In this document: piece by piece, positions 27,582-35,714 of the stretch
Layout: each line of letters starts with the position of its first letter
Position numbering within the stretch: the stretch's first letter is position 1
Assembly (NCBI RefSeq): GCF_023660105.1
Contig: NZ_JAMHGA010000034.1
Coordinates: 1 to 64,000 of the forward strand
Direction: 5' to 3'
DNA length: 64,000 nucleotides
Source: Desulfovibrio aminophilus
Lineage (GTDB): Bacteria > Desulfobacterota > Desulfovibrionia > Desulfovibrionales > Desulfovibrionaceae
Program-made: the position numbers and the translations under genes
The notes under the pieces: generated by a model
Told to the model about the DNA's origin: nothing
Databases searched by the model: none
The model's input: only the letters and a program-made list of their open reading frames with translations

Positions 27582-28862
27582 ATGTCCGGCTTTGAGAACG
27601 TCACGGCATACGTCCTGGCGGGCGGGTTCGGAACCCGCCTGCGCCAGGCCGTGCCCGACAGGCCCAAGGCCTTGGCGGAAATCCTGGGCCGCCCGTACAT
27701 CCACCACCTGCTGGACGGCCTGGCTCCGCTCGGCGTGCGGCGGGTGGTGCTCTGCACCGGGCACCTGGCGGACATGCTGGAGGACGGACTCGGGGCGGAC
27801 TACCGGGGCATGGAGCTGCTGTACTCCCGCGAGGACGCGCCCCTCGGCACGGGCGGCGCGCTGGCCCTGGCCTTCTCGCGCCATCCGGCGGAACTGGCCC
27901 TGTGCCTGAACGGCGACTCCCTGACCGACGCGGACCTGGGCGCGTATCTGCGCTGGTTCGAGCCGCGCCGGGAATCCGCCGCGCTGCTGCTGGCCCCGGT
28001 GGAGGACGCCGGGCGCTACGGCCGCGTGGAGCTGGACGGCGCGGGCCGCGTCACCGGATTCAGCGAGAAGGGCGCGGACGGCCCGGGGCTCATCAGCGCC
28101 GGAGTCTATCTCTTGCGGCCCGGGGCCCTGGTCCGGCTGACGCCCGGTGAACCGGCCTCCATCGAGCAGGACCTGTTCCCGGCCCTGGCGGCCGGGGGGG
28201 ACCTCTGCGGCTGGGCCACCTCGGCGCGTTTCCTGGACATCGGCACGCCGGAGTCCTACGCGGCGGCGGGGCGCTTCCTGCTCGGCCCCGACGGCGGGGG
28301 CGCGGCGGTGTTCCTGGACCGCGACGGCACGGTGATCGCGGACAAGCATTACCTGCACGACCCGGCCGGGGTGGAGCTGCTGCCCGGGGCCGCGGAGGGG
28401 TTGCGGCGCATGGCCGCGCTCGGCCTGCGGCTCGTGCTCGTCTCGAACCAGAGCGGGGTGGGGCGCGGCTATTTCGGCCGGGGCGACGTGGAGCGCGTGC
28501 ACGGGCGGCTCGTGGAACTGCTGGACGCCGAGGGCGTGCGTCTCGACGCCTTCTACATTTGTCCGCACGCGCCCGGGGAGGACTGCTCCTGCCGCAAGCC
28601 CAGGCCCGGCCTCGTGGAGCGGGCCTGCCGCGAACTCGGGCTGGACGCGGCGGCGAGCTTCGTCATCGGCGACAAGCCCTGCGACGTGGACCTGGGGCTG
28701 GCGGTGAAGGCCACGCCCATCCTCGTGACCACGGGCCGGGAGGCCCAAACCGCCGGGCCCGGGGAGCACCGGGCCGCGCACGTGGCCTCCGGGCTGGAGG
28801 CGGCGGCGGAACGCATCGAAACCATCCTGTCCGCGCGCGCGGGCGGCGGGGAGGGCGCATGA
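27582..28862 (+). CDS. Fused heptose-1-phosphate nucleotidyltransferase (HddC-like) and heptose-bisphosphate phosphatase (GmhB-like)
   Basis: 426 aa, two enzymes in one chain. Residues ~8-235: sugar-phosphate nucleotidyltransferase, with AGGFGTRLRQAVPDRPKA, LNGDSL (112-113 D/S metal site) and FLDIGTPESY. Residues ~242-426: HAD phosphatase with DRDGT (D246, D248), VSNQSG, and GmhB-type zinc ligands C327-x-H329 and C335-x-C337, ending in IGDKPCDVDLG. The HAD half would remove the 7-phosphate and the other half would attach GMP, giving GDP-heptose. In many bacteria these are separate proteins. The hddA start overlaps its stop by 4 bp. Confidence 0.88.
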   Translation: MSGFENVTAYVLAGGFGTRLRQAVPDRPKALAEILGRPYIHHLLDGLAPLGVRRVVLCTGHLADMLEDGLGADYRGMELLYSREDAPLGTGGALALAFSRHPAELALCLNGDSLTDADLGAYLRWFEPRRESAALLLAPVEDAGRYGRVELDGAGRVTGFSEKGADGPGLISAGVYLLRPGALVRLTPGEPASIEQDLFPALAAGGDLCGWATSARFLDIGTPESYAAAGRFLLGPDGGGAAVFLDRDGTVIADKHYLHDPAGVELLPGAAEGLRRMAALGLRLVLVSNQSGVGRGYFGRGDVERVHGRLVELLDAEGVRLDAFYICPHAPGEDCSCRKPRPGLVERACRELGLDAAASFVIGDKPCDVDLGLAVKATPILVTTGREAQTAGPGEHRAAHVASGLEAAAERIETILSARAGGGEGA

Positions 28863-29926
28863 TCATCTGCAGAACCCCGTTCCGGGTCTCGTTCTTCGGC
28901 GGCGGCACCGACTATCCGGGCTGGTACCGCCGGCACGGCGGCCAGGTGCTCTCCACGGCCATCGACAAGTACTGCTACATCACGCTGCGCCACCTGCCGC
29001 CCTTCTTCGAGCACACCATCCGCGCGGTCTATTCCAAGATCGAACTTTGCCGGAGCCTCGACGAGGTGAAGCACCCGGCCATCCGCGAGACCCTGCGCTT
29101 CATGCGCATGGGCAGCAGCGTGGAGATCCACCACGACGGCGACCTGCCCGCCCGCAGCGGCATGGGCTCCAGCTCCTCGTTCACCGTGGGCCTCCTGCAC
29201 GCGCTCTACGCTCTGAAGGGGCGCATGCCGAGCAAGGAGCAGCTGGCGCGCGAGGCCATCCACATCGAACAGGACATGATCAAGGAGACCGTGGGCTCCC
29301 AGGACCAGTGCGCCGCGGCCTACGGCGGGCTGAATCACATCATCTTCCACCGCGACGGCGAGATCGAGGTGCGGCCGCTGACCGTGGCCAATCCGCGCCT
29401 GTCCGAGTTCACCGACCACCTCATGCTGTTCTACACCGGCATCATGCGCACGGCCTCCGATGTGGCGGACACCTATGTGGAGAACCTGGACGCCAAGGAG
29501 GGCCTCCTGCGCACGATGCACGGCATGGTGGACGAGGGCATCCGCATCCTGCAGAGCAACCGCTGCATCTGCGGTTTCGGCGAGCTGCTGCACGAGGCCT
29601 GGCAGGCCAAGCGTTCCCTGAGCCCGAACATCTCCAACGGCGTTGTGGACGATCTCTACTCCCGCGCCCGGGAGAACGGGGCCATCGGTGGCAAGCTCAT
29701 CGGCGCGGGCGGGGGCGGCTTTCTGCTCCTGTTCGTGCCTCCGTCGGCGCGGGAGCGCGTGCGCGAGGAACTCACCGAGCTGCTGCACGTGCCCTTCACC
29801 GTCTGCCGCCACGGCAGCCAGATCATCTTCTACGAGCCGCAGGGCCGGGAGTACCGGCAGTGCGAGAACGACCGCCGGAACCGGGTCATCAACGGCTTCC
29901 GGGAACTGGACACGCTGAAGGGCTGA
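28859..29926 (+). CDS. hddA: D-glycero-alpha-D-manno-heptose-7-phosphate kinase
   Basis: 355 aa GHMP-family kinase. ATP-binding motif PARSGMGSSSSF (97-108); N-terminal RTPFRVSFFGGGTDYP and C-terminal GGKLIGAGGGGFLLLF are typical of HddA/FucK-like sugar kinases. It makes heptose 1,7-bisphosphate, the substrate of the GmhB-like domain encoded just upstream. The isomerase GmhA is not in the window. ATGA overlap with the previous gene shows coupling. Confidence 0.9.
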   Translation: MIICRTPFRVSFFGGGTDYPGWYRRHGGQVLSTAIDKYCYITLRHLPPFFEHTIRAVYSKIELCRSLDEVKHPAIRETLRFMRMGSSVEIHHDGDLPARSGMGSSSSFTVGLLHALYALKGRMPSKEQLAREAIHIEQDMIKETVGSQDQCAAAYGGLNHIIFHRDGEIEVRPLTVANPRLSEFTDHLMLFYTGIMRTASDVADTYVENLDAKEGLLRTMHGMVDEGIRILQSNRCICGFGELLHEAWQAKRSLSPNISNGVVDDLYSRARENGAIGGKLIGAGGGGFLLLFVPPSARERVREELTELLHVPFTVCRHGSQIIFYEPQGREYRQCENDRRNRVINGFRELDTLKG

Positions 29927-29929
29927 GAC

Positions 29930-30904
29930 ATGGTTCTGGACGCGGAAGAACGACTCCGGCTGTTTCGTTGCATGCTGCGCATCCGCCGCGTGCAGGAGCG
30001 CATCGAGTCCGAGTACATGGGCGACGAGATGAAGACGCCGGTGCATCTGTACATCGGCCAGGAGGCCATCGCCTCGGGCGTGTGCGCGGTGCTGCGCGAC
30101 GAGGACGCGGTCAACGGCAATCATCGCGGCCACGGGCACTATCTGGCCAAGGGCGGCGACCTGAAGGCCATGATCGCGGAGCTGTTTTGCCGGAGCACGG
30201 GCTGCTCCAAGGGCTTCGGCGGGAGCATGCACCTGGTGGACACGGCCCACGGCAACATGGGCACCAGCGCCATCGTGGGCGGCGGCATCCCCATCGGCAC
30301 GGGCCAGGCCCTGGCCTTCCAGATGCGGAGGCTGGACCGGGTGAGCGTGGTCTTCTTCGGCGACGGCGCGGCCGACGAGGGCACGTTCTACGAGTCGGTG
30401 AACTTCGCCATGCTCAAGCGCCTGCCCGTGGTCTACGTCATGGAGAACAACGGCTGGGCCGTGTGTTCTTCCACCGCCTCCCGCCAGTGCGCGGAGAACG
30501 TGTTCCACCGGGGCGCGGACCCGGAGCTGCTGTTCACGGCCAGGATCGACGGCAACGACCCGGAGCTGGTGCGGGCCGCGGCGGAGAAGGCCGTGGCGCG
30601 GGCCCGGGCCGGTCTCGGCCCCTCGTTCATCGAGTGCGCGACCTACCGCATCCTGGGCCACGCCGGGTGCCTCCAGCAGGACCCCAAGGGCTACCGCGAT
30701 CCGGCGGAAGTGGAGGCCTGGCGCGAGCGCTGCCCGGTGCGGACCTACCGGGACAGGCTGCTGGAGGGCGGCCTGCTCGACCCGTCCGCCCTGGACCGCA
30801 TGGAGGCCGAGATCGCGGCCGAGATCGACGCGGCCTTCGCCTTCGCCCGCACGAGCCCCCTGCCCACGGCGGACGACCTGCACACCAACCTTTTCCGTGG
30901 ATGA
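29930..30904 (+). CDS. Thiamine-diphosphate-dependent dehydrogenase/transferase, E1 alpha subunit
   Basis: 324 aa. Alpha-subunit E1 fold; ThDP/Mg motif GDGAADEGTFYESVNFAMLKRLPVVYVMENN (GDG 144-146 to NN 173-174, cited as end points). HLYIGQEA and HRGHGHYLAKG are typical of PDH/acetoin-dehydrogenase alpha chains. No E2 (lipoyl) or E3 gene lies nearby, so a conventional 2-oxoacid dehydrogenase complex is unlikely. In this sugar operon it probably delivers a C2 unit (for example from pyruvate) to a keto-sugar, by analogy with yersiniose-type branching. That role is an inference. Confidence 0.85.
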   Translation: MVLDAEERLRLFRCMLRIRRVQERIESEYMGDEMKTPVHLYIGQEAIASGVCAVLRDEDAVNGNHRGHGHYLAKGGDLKAMIAELFCRSTGCSKGFGGSMHLVDTAHGNMGTSAIVGGGIPIGTGQALAFQMRRLDRVSVVFFGDGAADEGTFYESVNFAMLKRLPVVYVMENNGWAVCSSTASRQCAENVFHRGADPELLFTARIDGNDPELVRAAAEKAVARARAGLGPSFIECATYRILGHAGCLQQDPKGYRDPAEVEAWRERCPVRTYRDRLLEGGLLDPSALDRMEAEIAAEIDAAFAFARTSPLPTADDLHTNLFRG

Positions 30905-30907
30905 GCC

Positions 30908-31963
30908 ATGCCCTGGTCGCGCATCAAACCCGACACCAACGAGCCGGACTTCCTCTCCGACGCCATGCCCGGCGGGCCCGACGGCCGCCGGATCACCTAC
31001 GCCGAGGCCGTCAACGAGGCGCTCTCCCAGGCTCTGGCCCTCGATCCGCGCGTGTTCGTCATGGGCCAGGGCGTGGACGACCCCTCGGGCATGTTCGGGG
31101 CCACCCGGGGCCTGCACCTGCGGCACGGCCGGGAACGGGTCTTCGACACGCCCCTGGCCGAGACCGCGCTCTCCGGCGTGGCCGTGGGCGCGGCGCTGGG
31201 AGGCATGCGGCCGGTGTACTTCCACAACCGGCCGGACTTCCTCCTGCTGGCCATGGACCAGTTGGTGAACCACGCGGCCAAGTGGCACTACATGTTCGGC
31301 GGCGCGGCCTGCGTGCCGCTCGTGTTCTGGGCCTGCATCGGCCGGGGCTGGGGCTCGGCGGCGCAGCACTCCCAGGCCCTGCAGGGGCTTTTCAACCATG
31401 TGCCGGGCCTCAAGCTCGTCATGCCCGCCACCTGCTTCGACGCCAAGGGGCTCATGCTCGCGGCCATCGCGGACGACAACCCCGTGCTCATCATCGACCA
31501 CCGCATGAATTTCCGGCAGCGCGGCATCGTGCCCGAGACGCCGTACACCGTGCCCCTCGGCAGGGGCGTGGTGCGCCGCCGGGGCCGCGACGTGACCGTG
31601 GTGGCCGTCTCGCACCTGCTGGCCGAGGCCTTCGCCGCGGCCCAGGAGCTGGCGGCCGAGGAGGGAGTCGAGGCCGAGATCATCGACCCGCGCACCCTGC
31701 GGCCCCTGGACGAGGAGCTCATCCTGGCCAGCGTGGCGCGCACGGGCAGGCTCGTGGTCGCGGACACGGGCTGGAAGACCGGCGGGGTCGCGGCCGAGAT
31801 CGCGGCCATGGTGGCGGAGAAGGGCTTCGACAGCCTCCGCGCGCCGGTGGTGCGGGTCTGCAACCCGGACCTGCCCACGCCCAGCGGCTATACCCTGGAG
31901 CGCGCCTACTACGTCGGCAAGGACGAGATCAAGGCGGGCATCCTCAAGGCGGCGCGCGGATGA
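30908..31963 (+). CDS. Thiamine-diphosphate-dependent dehydrogenase/transferase, E1 beta subunit
   Basis: 351 aa. Transketolase pyrimidine-binding domain (ITYAEAVNEALSQAL, DTPLAETALSGVAVGAALGG with the ThDP-activating Glu) and C-terminal transketolase domain (DPRTLRPLDEELI). GSAAQHSQALQGLFNHVPGLKLVMPA is the E1-beta signature region (typically GAQHSQ). It forms a heterotetramer with the alpha subunit encoded 3 bp upstream. Its stop overlaps the next start (ATGA at 31960-31963). Confidence 0.87.
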   Translation: MPWSRIKPDTNEPDFLSDAMPGGPDGRRITYAEAVNEALSQALALDPRVFVMGQGVDDPSGMFGATRGLHLRHGRERVFDTPLAETALSGVAVGAALGGMRPVYFHNRPDFLLLAMDQLVNHAAKWHYMFGGAACVPLVFWACIGRGWGSAAQHSQALQGLFNHVPGLKLVMPATCFDAKGLMLAAIADDNPVLIIDHRMNFRQRGIVPETPYTVPLGRGVVRRRGRDVTVVAVSHLLAEAFAAAQELAAEEGVEAEIIDPRTLRPLDEELILASVARTGRLVVADTGWKTGGVAAEIAAMVAEKGFDSLRAPVVRVCNPDLPTPSGYTLERAYYVGKDEIKAGILKAARG

Positions 31964-32880
31964 GCGGCAGGCCGAAAATCTTCGTGGCCGGAGGCTCCAA
32001 GGCGCTCGGCGCGGCCATTTCACGGGCCTTCGCCCAGGCCGGGCACGTCTGCCTGGCCTCGGCCAAGGAGGCGGACCCGCGCGACCAGCGCGCCGTGGAC
32101 GCCTTTTTCGAGGCCGAGCGGCCGGACTGGGTGGTCTACGCGGCGGGCAAGGCCGGAGGCATCGGGCTCAACCGCCGCGCCCCGGCTGACCTCATCCTGG
32201 ACAACCTGCTCTGCGCCGCCCACGTGCTGCACGCCGCGCACCGCAACGGCGCGCGCAAGCTGCTCTACCTCGCCAGCTCCTGCGTCTATCCCAAGGACGC
32301 GGCCCAGCCCATCCGCGAGGAGAGCCTGTACGCCTCGCCCCTGGAACCCACGAATTTGGCCTACGCCGTGTCCAAGCTGGCCGGGCTCGAACTCTGCCGG
32401 GCCATCCGGCGACAGCACGGGGCGGACTTCAACATCGCGGTGCCGACCAACTTTTTCGGTCCCGGCGACGACTTCAGCCCGGAGAACTCCCACGTGGTGG
32501 GCGCGCTCATGGCGCGCATGCGGGCGGCCCGGGACGCGGGCGACGAGTCCCTCGCCGTCTGGGGCACGGGACGCGCCCGGCGCGAGTTTCTGTACGTGGA
32601 CGACGTGGCCGACGCCGTGGTCTTTCTCATGCGCGGCCACAGCTGGGACGGGCCGCTGAACATCGGCTCCGGCGAGGCCGTGTCCATCGCGGAGCTGGCG
32701 GAGGCGCTCAAGGGCGTCACCGGCTTCGCCGGACGGATCGAGTACGACGCCTCCAAGCCCGACGGCATGCCGGTGAAGGTGCTCGACTCCTCGCGCCTGG
32801 CCGGGCTCGGCTGGACGCCGAAGGTGCCCTTCGCCGAGGGTCTGGCCCGCACCTGGGACTGGTACCTGGGCCGCAACTGA
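31960..32880 (+). CDS. GDP-L-fucose-synthase-like NAD(P)-dependent epimerase/reductase
   Basis: 306 aa SDR of the Fcl/WcaG type. Gly-rich GGSKALG near the N-terminus; SSCVYPK (106-112); catalytic Y135-x3-K139 (YAVSK); NFFGPGDDFSPENSHVVGAL and REFLYVDDVADAVVFL are diagnostic of GDP-fucose synthase and its GDP-heptose-acting relatives. It would epimerise and/or reduce a GDP-4-keto sugar. Likely the final reductive step on the modified heptose. Coupled to the E1 beta gene. Confidence 0.85.
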   Translation: MSGRPKIFVAGGSKALGAAISRAFAQAGHVCLASAKEADPRDQRAVDAFFEAERPDWVVYAAGKAGGIGLNRRAPADLILDNLLCAAHVLHAAHRNGARKLLYLASSCVYPKDAAQPIREESLYASPLEPTNLAYAVSKLAGLELCRAIRRQHGADFNIAVPTNFFGPGDDFSPENSHVVGALMARMRAARDAGDESLAVWGTGRARREFLYVDDVADAVVFLMRGHSWDGPLNIGSGEAVSIAELAEALKGVTGFAGRIEYDASKPDGMPVKVLDSSRLAGLGWTPKVPFAEGLARTWDWYLGRN

Positions 32881-32905
32881 ACATAGGCAGCAACGAGAGG
32901 TGGAC

Positions 32906-34081
32906 ATGGGCGCCAAGTGGCCGCTGATGGAAGACAACGTGACCCGCCAGGACCTGGACACGCTCATCGAGTTCCTGCGCGGCATGCCGCGCCTCACCCA
33001 GTCCGCGAACGTGCGCGCCTTCGAGCGCGAGTGGTCGGACTGGCTGGGCGTGCGGCACAGCGTGTTCGTGAACTCCGGGGCCTCGGCCAACCTCGTGACC
33101 ATGGGCGCATTGAAGCACCTGTATGGCGGGGGCGAGGTCATCGTGCCCACCCTCACCTGGGTTTCGGACATCGCCTCGGTGCTCCAGAACGGCTTCACGC
33201 CCGTGTTCGTGGACATCAACCCGCGCAACCTCTGCATGGACGAGGAGCAGGTCATCGCCAGGCTGAACGGGAAAACCCGCGCGGTGTTCCTGACCTACGT
33301 GCAGGGCTTCAACGGTCTTTCCGACCGGCTCCTCTCCGAGCTGGAGCAGCGCGGCGTCCCGCTCATCGAGGACGTCTGCGAGTCCCACGGGGCCGCCTTC
33401 CGGGGCCGGAAGCTCGGCTCCTTCGGCCTGGCCTCCAACTTCTCCTTCTACTTCGCCCACCACATGAGCACGGTGGAGGGCGGCATGGTCTGCACCAACG
33501 ACGACGCCTTTCACGACGCCATCCGCATGTTCCGCTCCCACGGCATGGTGCGCGAGGCCGAGAGCCCGGAGCTGCGCGCCCGCTACGCGGCCGAGAACCC
33601 GGACCTCTCCCCGGACTTCATCTTTGCCTTTCCGGCCTTCAACGTGCGCTCCACCGAGATCAACGCCGTGCTGGGCCGCAGCCAGCTCAAGCGCCTGGAC
33701 GCCAACAACCTCCGCCGCCGGGAGAACTTCGAGCTGTTCCTGAGGCACATCGACCCGGGGAAATACCGCACGGACTTCGATCTCGAAGGCAGCTGCAACT
33801 ATGCCTTCAACCTCGTGCTGCGGAAGCCCGACCCGGCCCTGCGCGACCGCCTGGAGGCGGTCATGCGCGCCAACGGCGTGGAGTTCCGGCGCGGCAGCGC
33901 GGGCGGGGGCAACCAACTCCGGCAGCACTACCTGAAGGGCGTCGTGCCCGACGGCGCATGGGCCGGGTACCCGGAGGTGGAGCACATCCACTTCTTCGGC
34001 TACTACATCGGCAACTATCCGTCGCTCTCGGCCGAGCGCATCCTCGAACTCTGCCGGGTGCTGAACTCCGTGGAGGCCTAG
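32906..34081 (+). CDS. ColD-like PLP/PMP-dependent keto-sugar 3-dehydratase (DegT/DnrJ/EryC1 fold)
   Basis: 391 aa from the ATG at 32906. DegT fold with NSGASANL, PTLTWVSDIASVLQNG, and Asp in PLIEDVCESHGA. The residue that normally binds PLP (SFxxxK) is His: S180-F-Y-F-A-H185-H-M-S-T-V-E-G-G. The same Lys-to-His change defines ColD, which removes the 3-OH from GDP-4-keto-6-deoxymannose using PLP and glutamate. A simple aminotransferase role is therefore unlikely. With a GDP-4-keto-heptose from the first gene of the operon, the product would be a GDP-4-keto-3-deoxyheptose. Confidence 0.85.
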   Translation: MGAKWPLMEDNVTRQDLDTLIEFLRGMPRLTQSANVRAFEREWSDWLGVRHSVFVNSGASANLVTMGALKHLYGGGEVIVPTLTWVSDIASVLQNGFTPVFVDINPRNLCMDEEQVIARLNGKTRAVFLTYVQGFNGLSDRLLSELEQRGVPLIEDVCESHGAAFRGRKLGSFGLASNFSFYFAHHMSTVEGGMVCTNDDAFHDAIRMFRSHGMVREAESPELRARYAAENPDLSPDFIFAFPAFNVRSTEINAVLGRSQLKRLDANNLRRRENFELFLRHIDPGKYRTDFDLEGSCNYAFNLVLRKPDPALRDRLEAVMRANGVEFRRGSAGGGNQLRQHYLKGVVPDGAWAGYPEVEHIHFFGYYIGNYPSLSAERILELCRVLNSVEA

Positions 34082-34083
34082 CC

Positions 34084-35620
34084 ATGTCCCGGGGACCGGA
34101 CATCCTCTTCGTCAAGCCCGGCAGCCAGCGGCAGATTTATGGTCGGCTCTCGGACTACGACCTGACGGCCATCGAGCCGCCGCTCTGGGGCGCGATCCTG
34201 GGCGGCCATCTGCGCGGCCTGGGCTACGCGGTGGAGATCCTGGACGCCGAGGCCGAAGGCCTGGGCTGGGACGAAGCGGCGCGGGAGGCCGTGGACCGCG
34301 GCGCGCTTCTGACCGTGGTCATGGCCTCGGGCCACAACCCCTCGGCCTCGACCATGAACATGACCGGCGTGGGGGCCATCGCCGGGCGCATCAGGGAACT
34401 CGCCCCCCGCATGGCCCTGGCCCTCACCGGCCTGCACGTGAGCGCCCTGCCGGAGCGCACAATGCGCGAGGAGGCCTGCGACTTCGTGGTCCAGGGCGAA
34501 GGCCTGCGCACCCTGCCGCCGCTCATCGACGCGCTCAAGGCCGGGGCGGGCTCGTTCGCGGGCATCCCGGGCCTGTGGCGACGCGAGGACGGCCGCATCA
34601 TCCCCTCGTCCCTGCCCGCCATGTGGGAGGACCTGGACACCCTGCCCCTGCCCGCCTGGGACCTGCTGCCCATGCCGGTCTATCGCGCGCACAACTGGCA
34701 TTGCTTCGACGACGTGAGCCGCCGCCGGCCCTACGCCACGCTCTACACGAGCCTCGGCTGCCCCTACCACTGCTCGTTCTGCTGCATCAACGCGCTGTTC
34801 GGCGAGCACCGCCTGCGCACGCGCGGGGTGGACGAAAACTTAGAGCTTGAAACGCAAAATGGCGAAGCACCGCCTGCGCACGCGCGGGGTGGACGCGGTC
34901 CTGGCCGAGATCGACTTTCTGGTGAACACCTTCGGCGTGCGCAACATCAAGATCATGGACGAGCTCTTCGCCGTGAACGAGAAGCGCGTGCTGGCCCTGT
35001 GCGAGGGCATCGCCGCCAGGGGCTACGACCTGAACTTCTGGGCCTACGCCCGGGTGAACACCGTCACCGAGCGCATGCTCGCGGCCATGAAGCGGGCCGG
35101 GGTGAACTGGATCGCCTACGGCTTCGAGTCGGGCAGCAAGCGGGTCATCGAGGCCGTGTCCAAGGGCTACAAGCCGGAGCAGGTGGCCCGGGTGGTGGAG
35201 ATGACCTGCGCCCAGGACCAGCACATCTGCGCCAACTTCATCTTCGGCCTGCCCGAGGACGACTACGACTCCATGCAGGAGACCCTGGCGCTCATGCAGG
35301 AGATCAACGCCGAGTGGGCCAACATCTACTCCGCCATGGCCTATCCGGGCTCGAAGCTCTACGACGAGGCCGTGGCCCAGGGCCTGCCCCTGCCCGCGTC
35401 CTGGAACGGCTTCTCGCAGTACAGCCGCGACTGCCTGCCCCTGCCGACCCGGCATCTCACCGGCGGACAGGTGCTGGCCTTCCGCGACTACGCCTTCGAC
35501 GCCTACTACCGGAATCCGCGCTACCTCTCCATGATTCGGGCCAAGTTCGGCGAGGAGACCATGCGTCACATCCAGGCCATGTCCGCCAAGCACCTGGAGC
35601 GGGACCACCTGGCCGTCTAG
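34084..35620 (+). pseudogene. B12-binding radical SAM protein, disrupted by a 61-bp frameshifting insertion
   Basis: Residues 1-~150 form a cobalamin-binding domain; the radical SAM motif is C226-x3-C230-x2-C233 (LGCPYHCSFC). After residue 250 (GVD) the frame is broken by 34834-34894 (27 AT-rich bases plus a second copy of the preceding ~33 bases). Removing those 61 bp joins GVD directly to AVLAEIDFLVNTFGV and restores a 491-aa protein ending at 35620. As it stands the first frame runs on out of phase to 35703. A separate downstream ORF could start at TTG 34847 or ATG 34859. It may be a real inactivation, a reversible switch or an assembly error. Intact, it could methylate or rearrange the operon's sugar. 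Confidence 0.85.
34801..34894 (+). repeat. Direct repeat flanking an AT-rich insert in the radical SAM gene
   Basis: Copy 1 is 34801-34833 and copy 2 is 34861-34894; they differ only by one extra A in copy 2 (GGCGA versus GGCGAA) and share 28 identical bases (34806-34833 and 34867-34894). The 27 bases between (34834-34860) are 67% A+T, unlike the surrounding gene. Recombination across the identical 28 bp would delete 61 bp and restore the frame. Confidence 0.9.
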
Positions 35621-35632
35621 GCGTGGTTCAAC

Positions 35633-35692
35633 CGATGCCCAAAACAAGAGGCTCCGGATCGATCGGTCCGGAGCCTCTTGTTTTGGGCATCG
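35633..35692. terminator. Bidirectional terminator, 26-bp perfect stem
   Basis: Left arm 35633-35658 and right arm 35667-35692 are exact reverse complements around the 8-nt loop TCGATCGG. Arm features: CCAAAACAAGAGG on one side and CCTCTTGTTTTGG on the other, giving T-rich tails in both directions. It sits between the convergent heptose operon (ends 35620) and RND efflux operon (ends 35715). Confidence 0.9.
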
Positions 35693-35714
35693 TCCGCGGT
35701 TGAGCGGTGCGCGC

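Noticed and set aside
29930-31963. Pyruvate or acetoin dehydrogenase complex
   Set aside because: No E2, E3 or lipoylation gene is nearby, and the two subunits are embedded in a sugar-nucleotide operon.
32917-35703. A 928-codon open frame spanning the ColD-like and radical SAM genes
   Set aside because: It is an out-of-frame read of the ColD-like gene that joins the radical SAM start and then runs out of frame after the 61-bp insertion. It is not a real fusion protein.
35621-35714. Inverted repeat as an IS-element end or phage attachment site
   Set aside because: It lies between convergent operons with T-rich tails on both strands and no transposase; a bidirectional terminator explains it.
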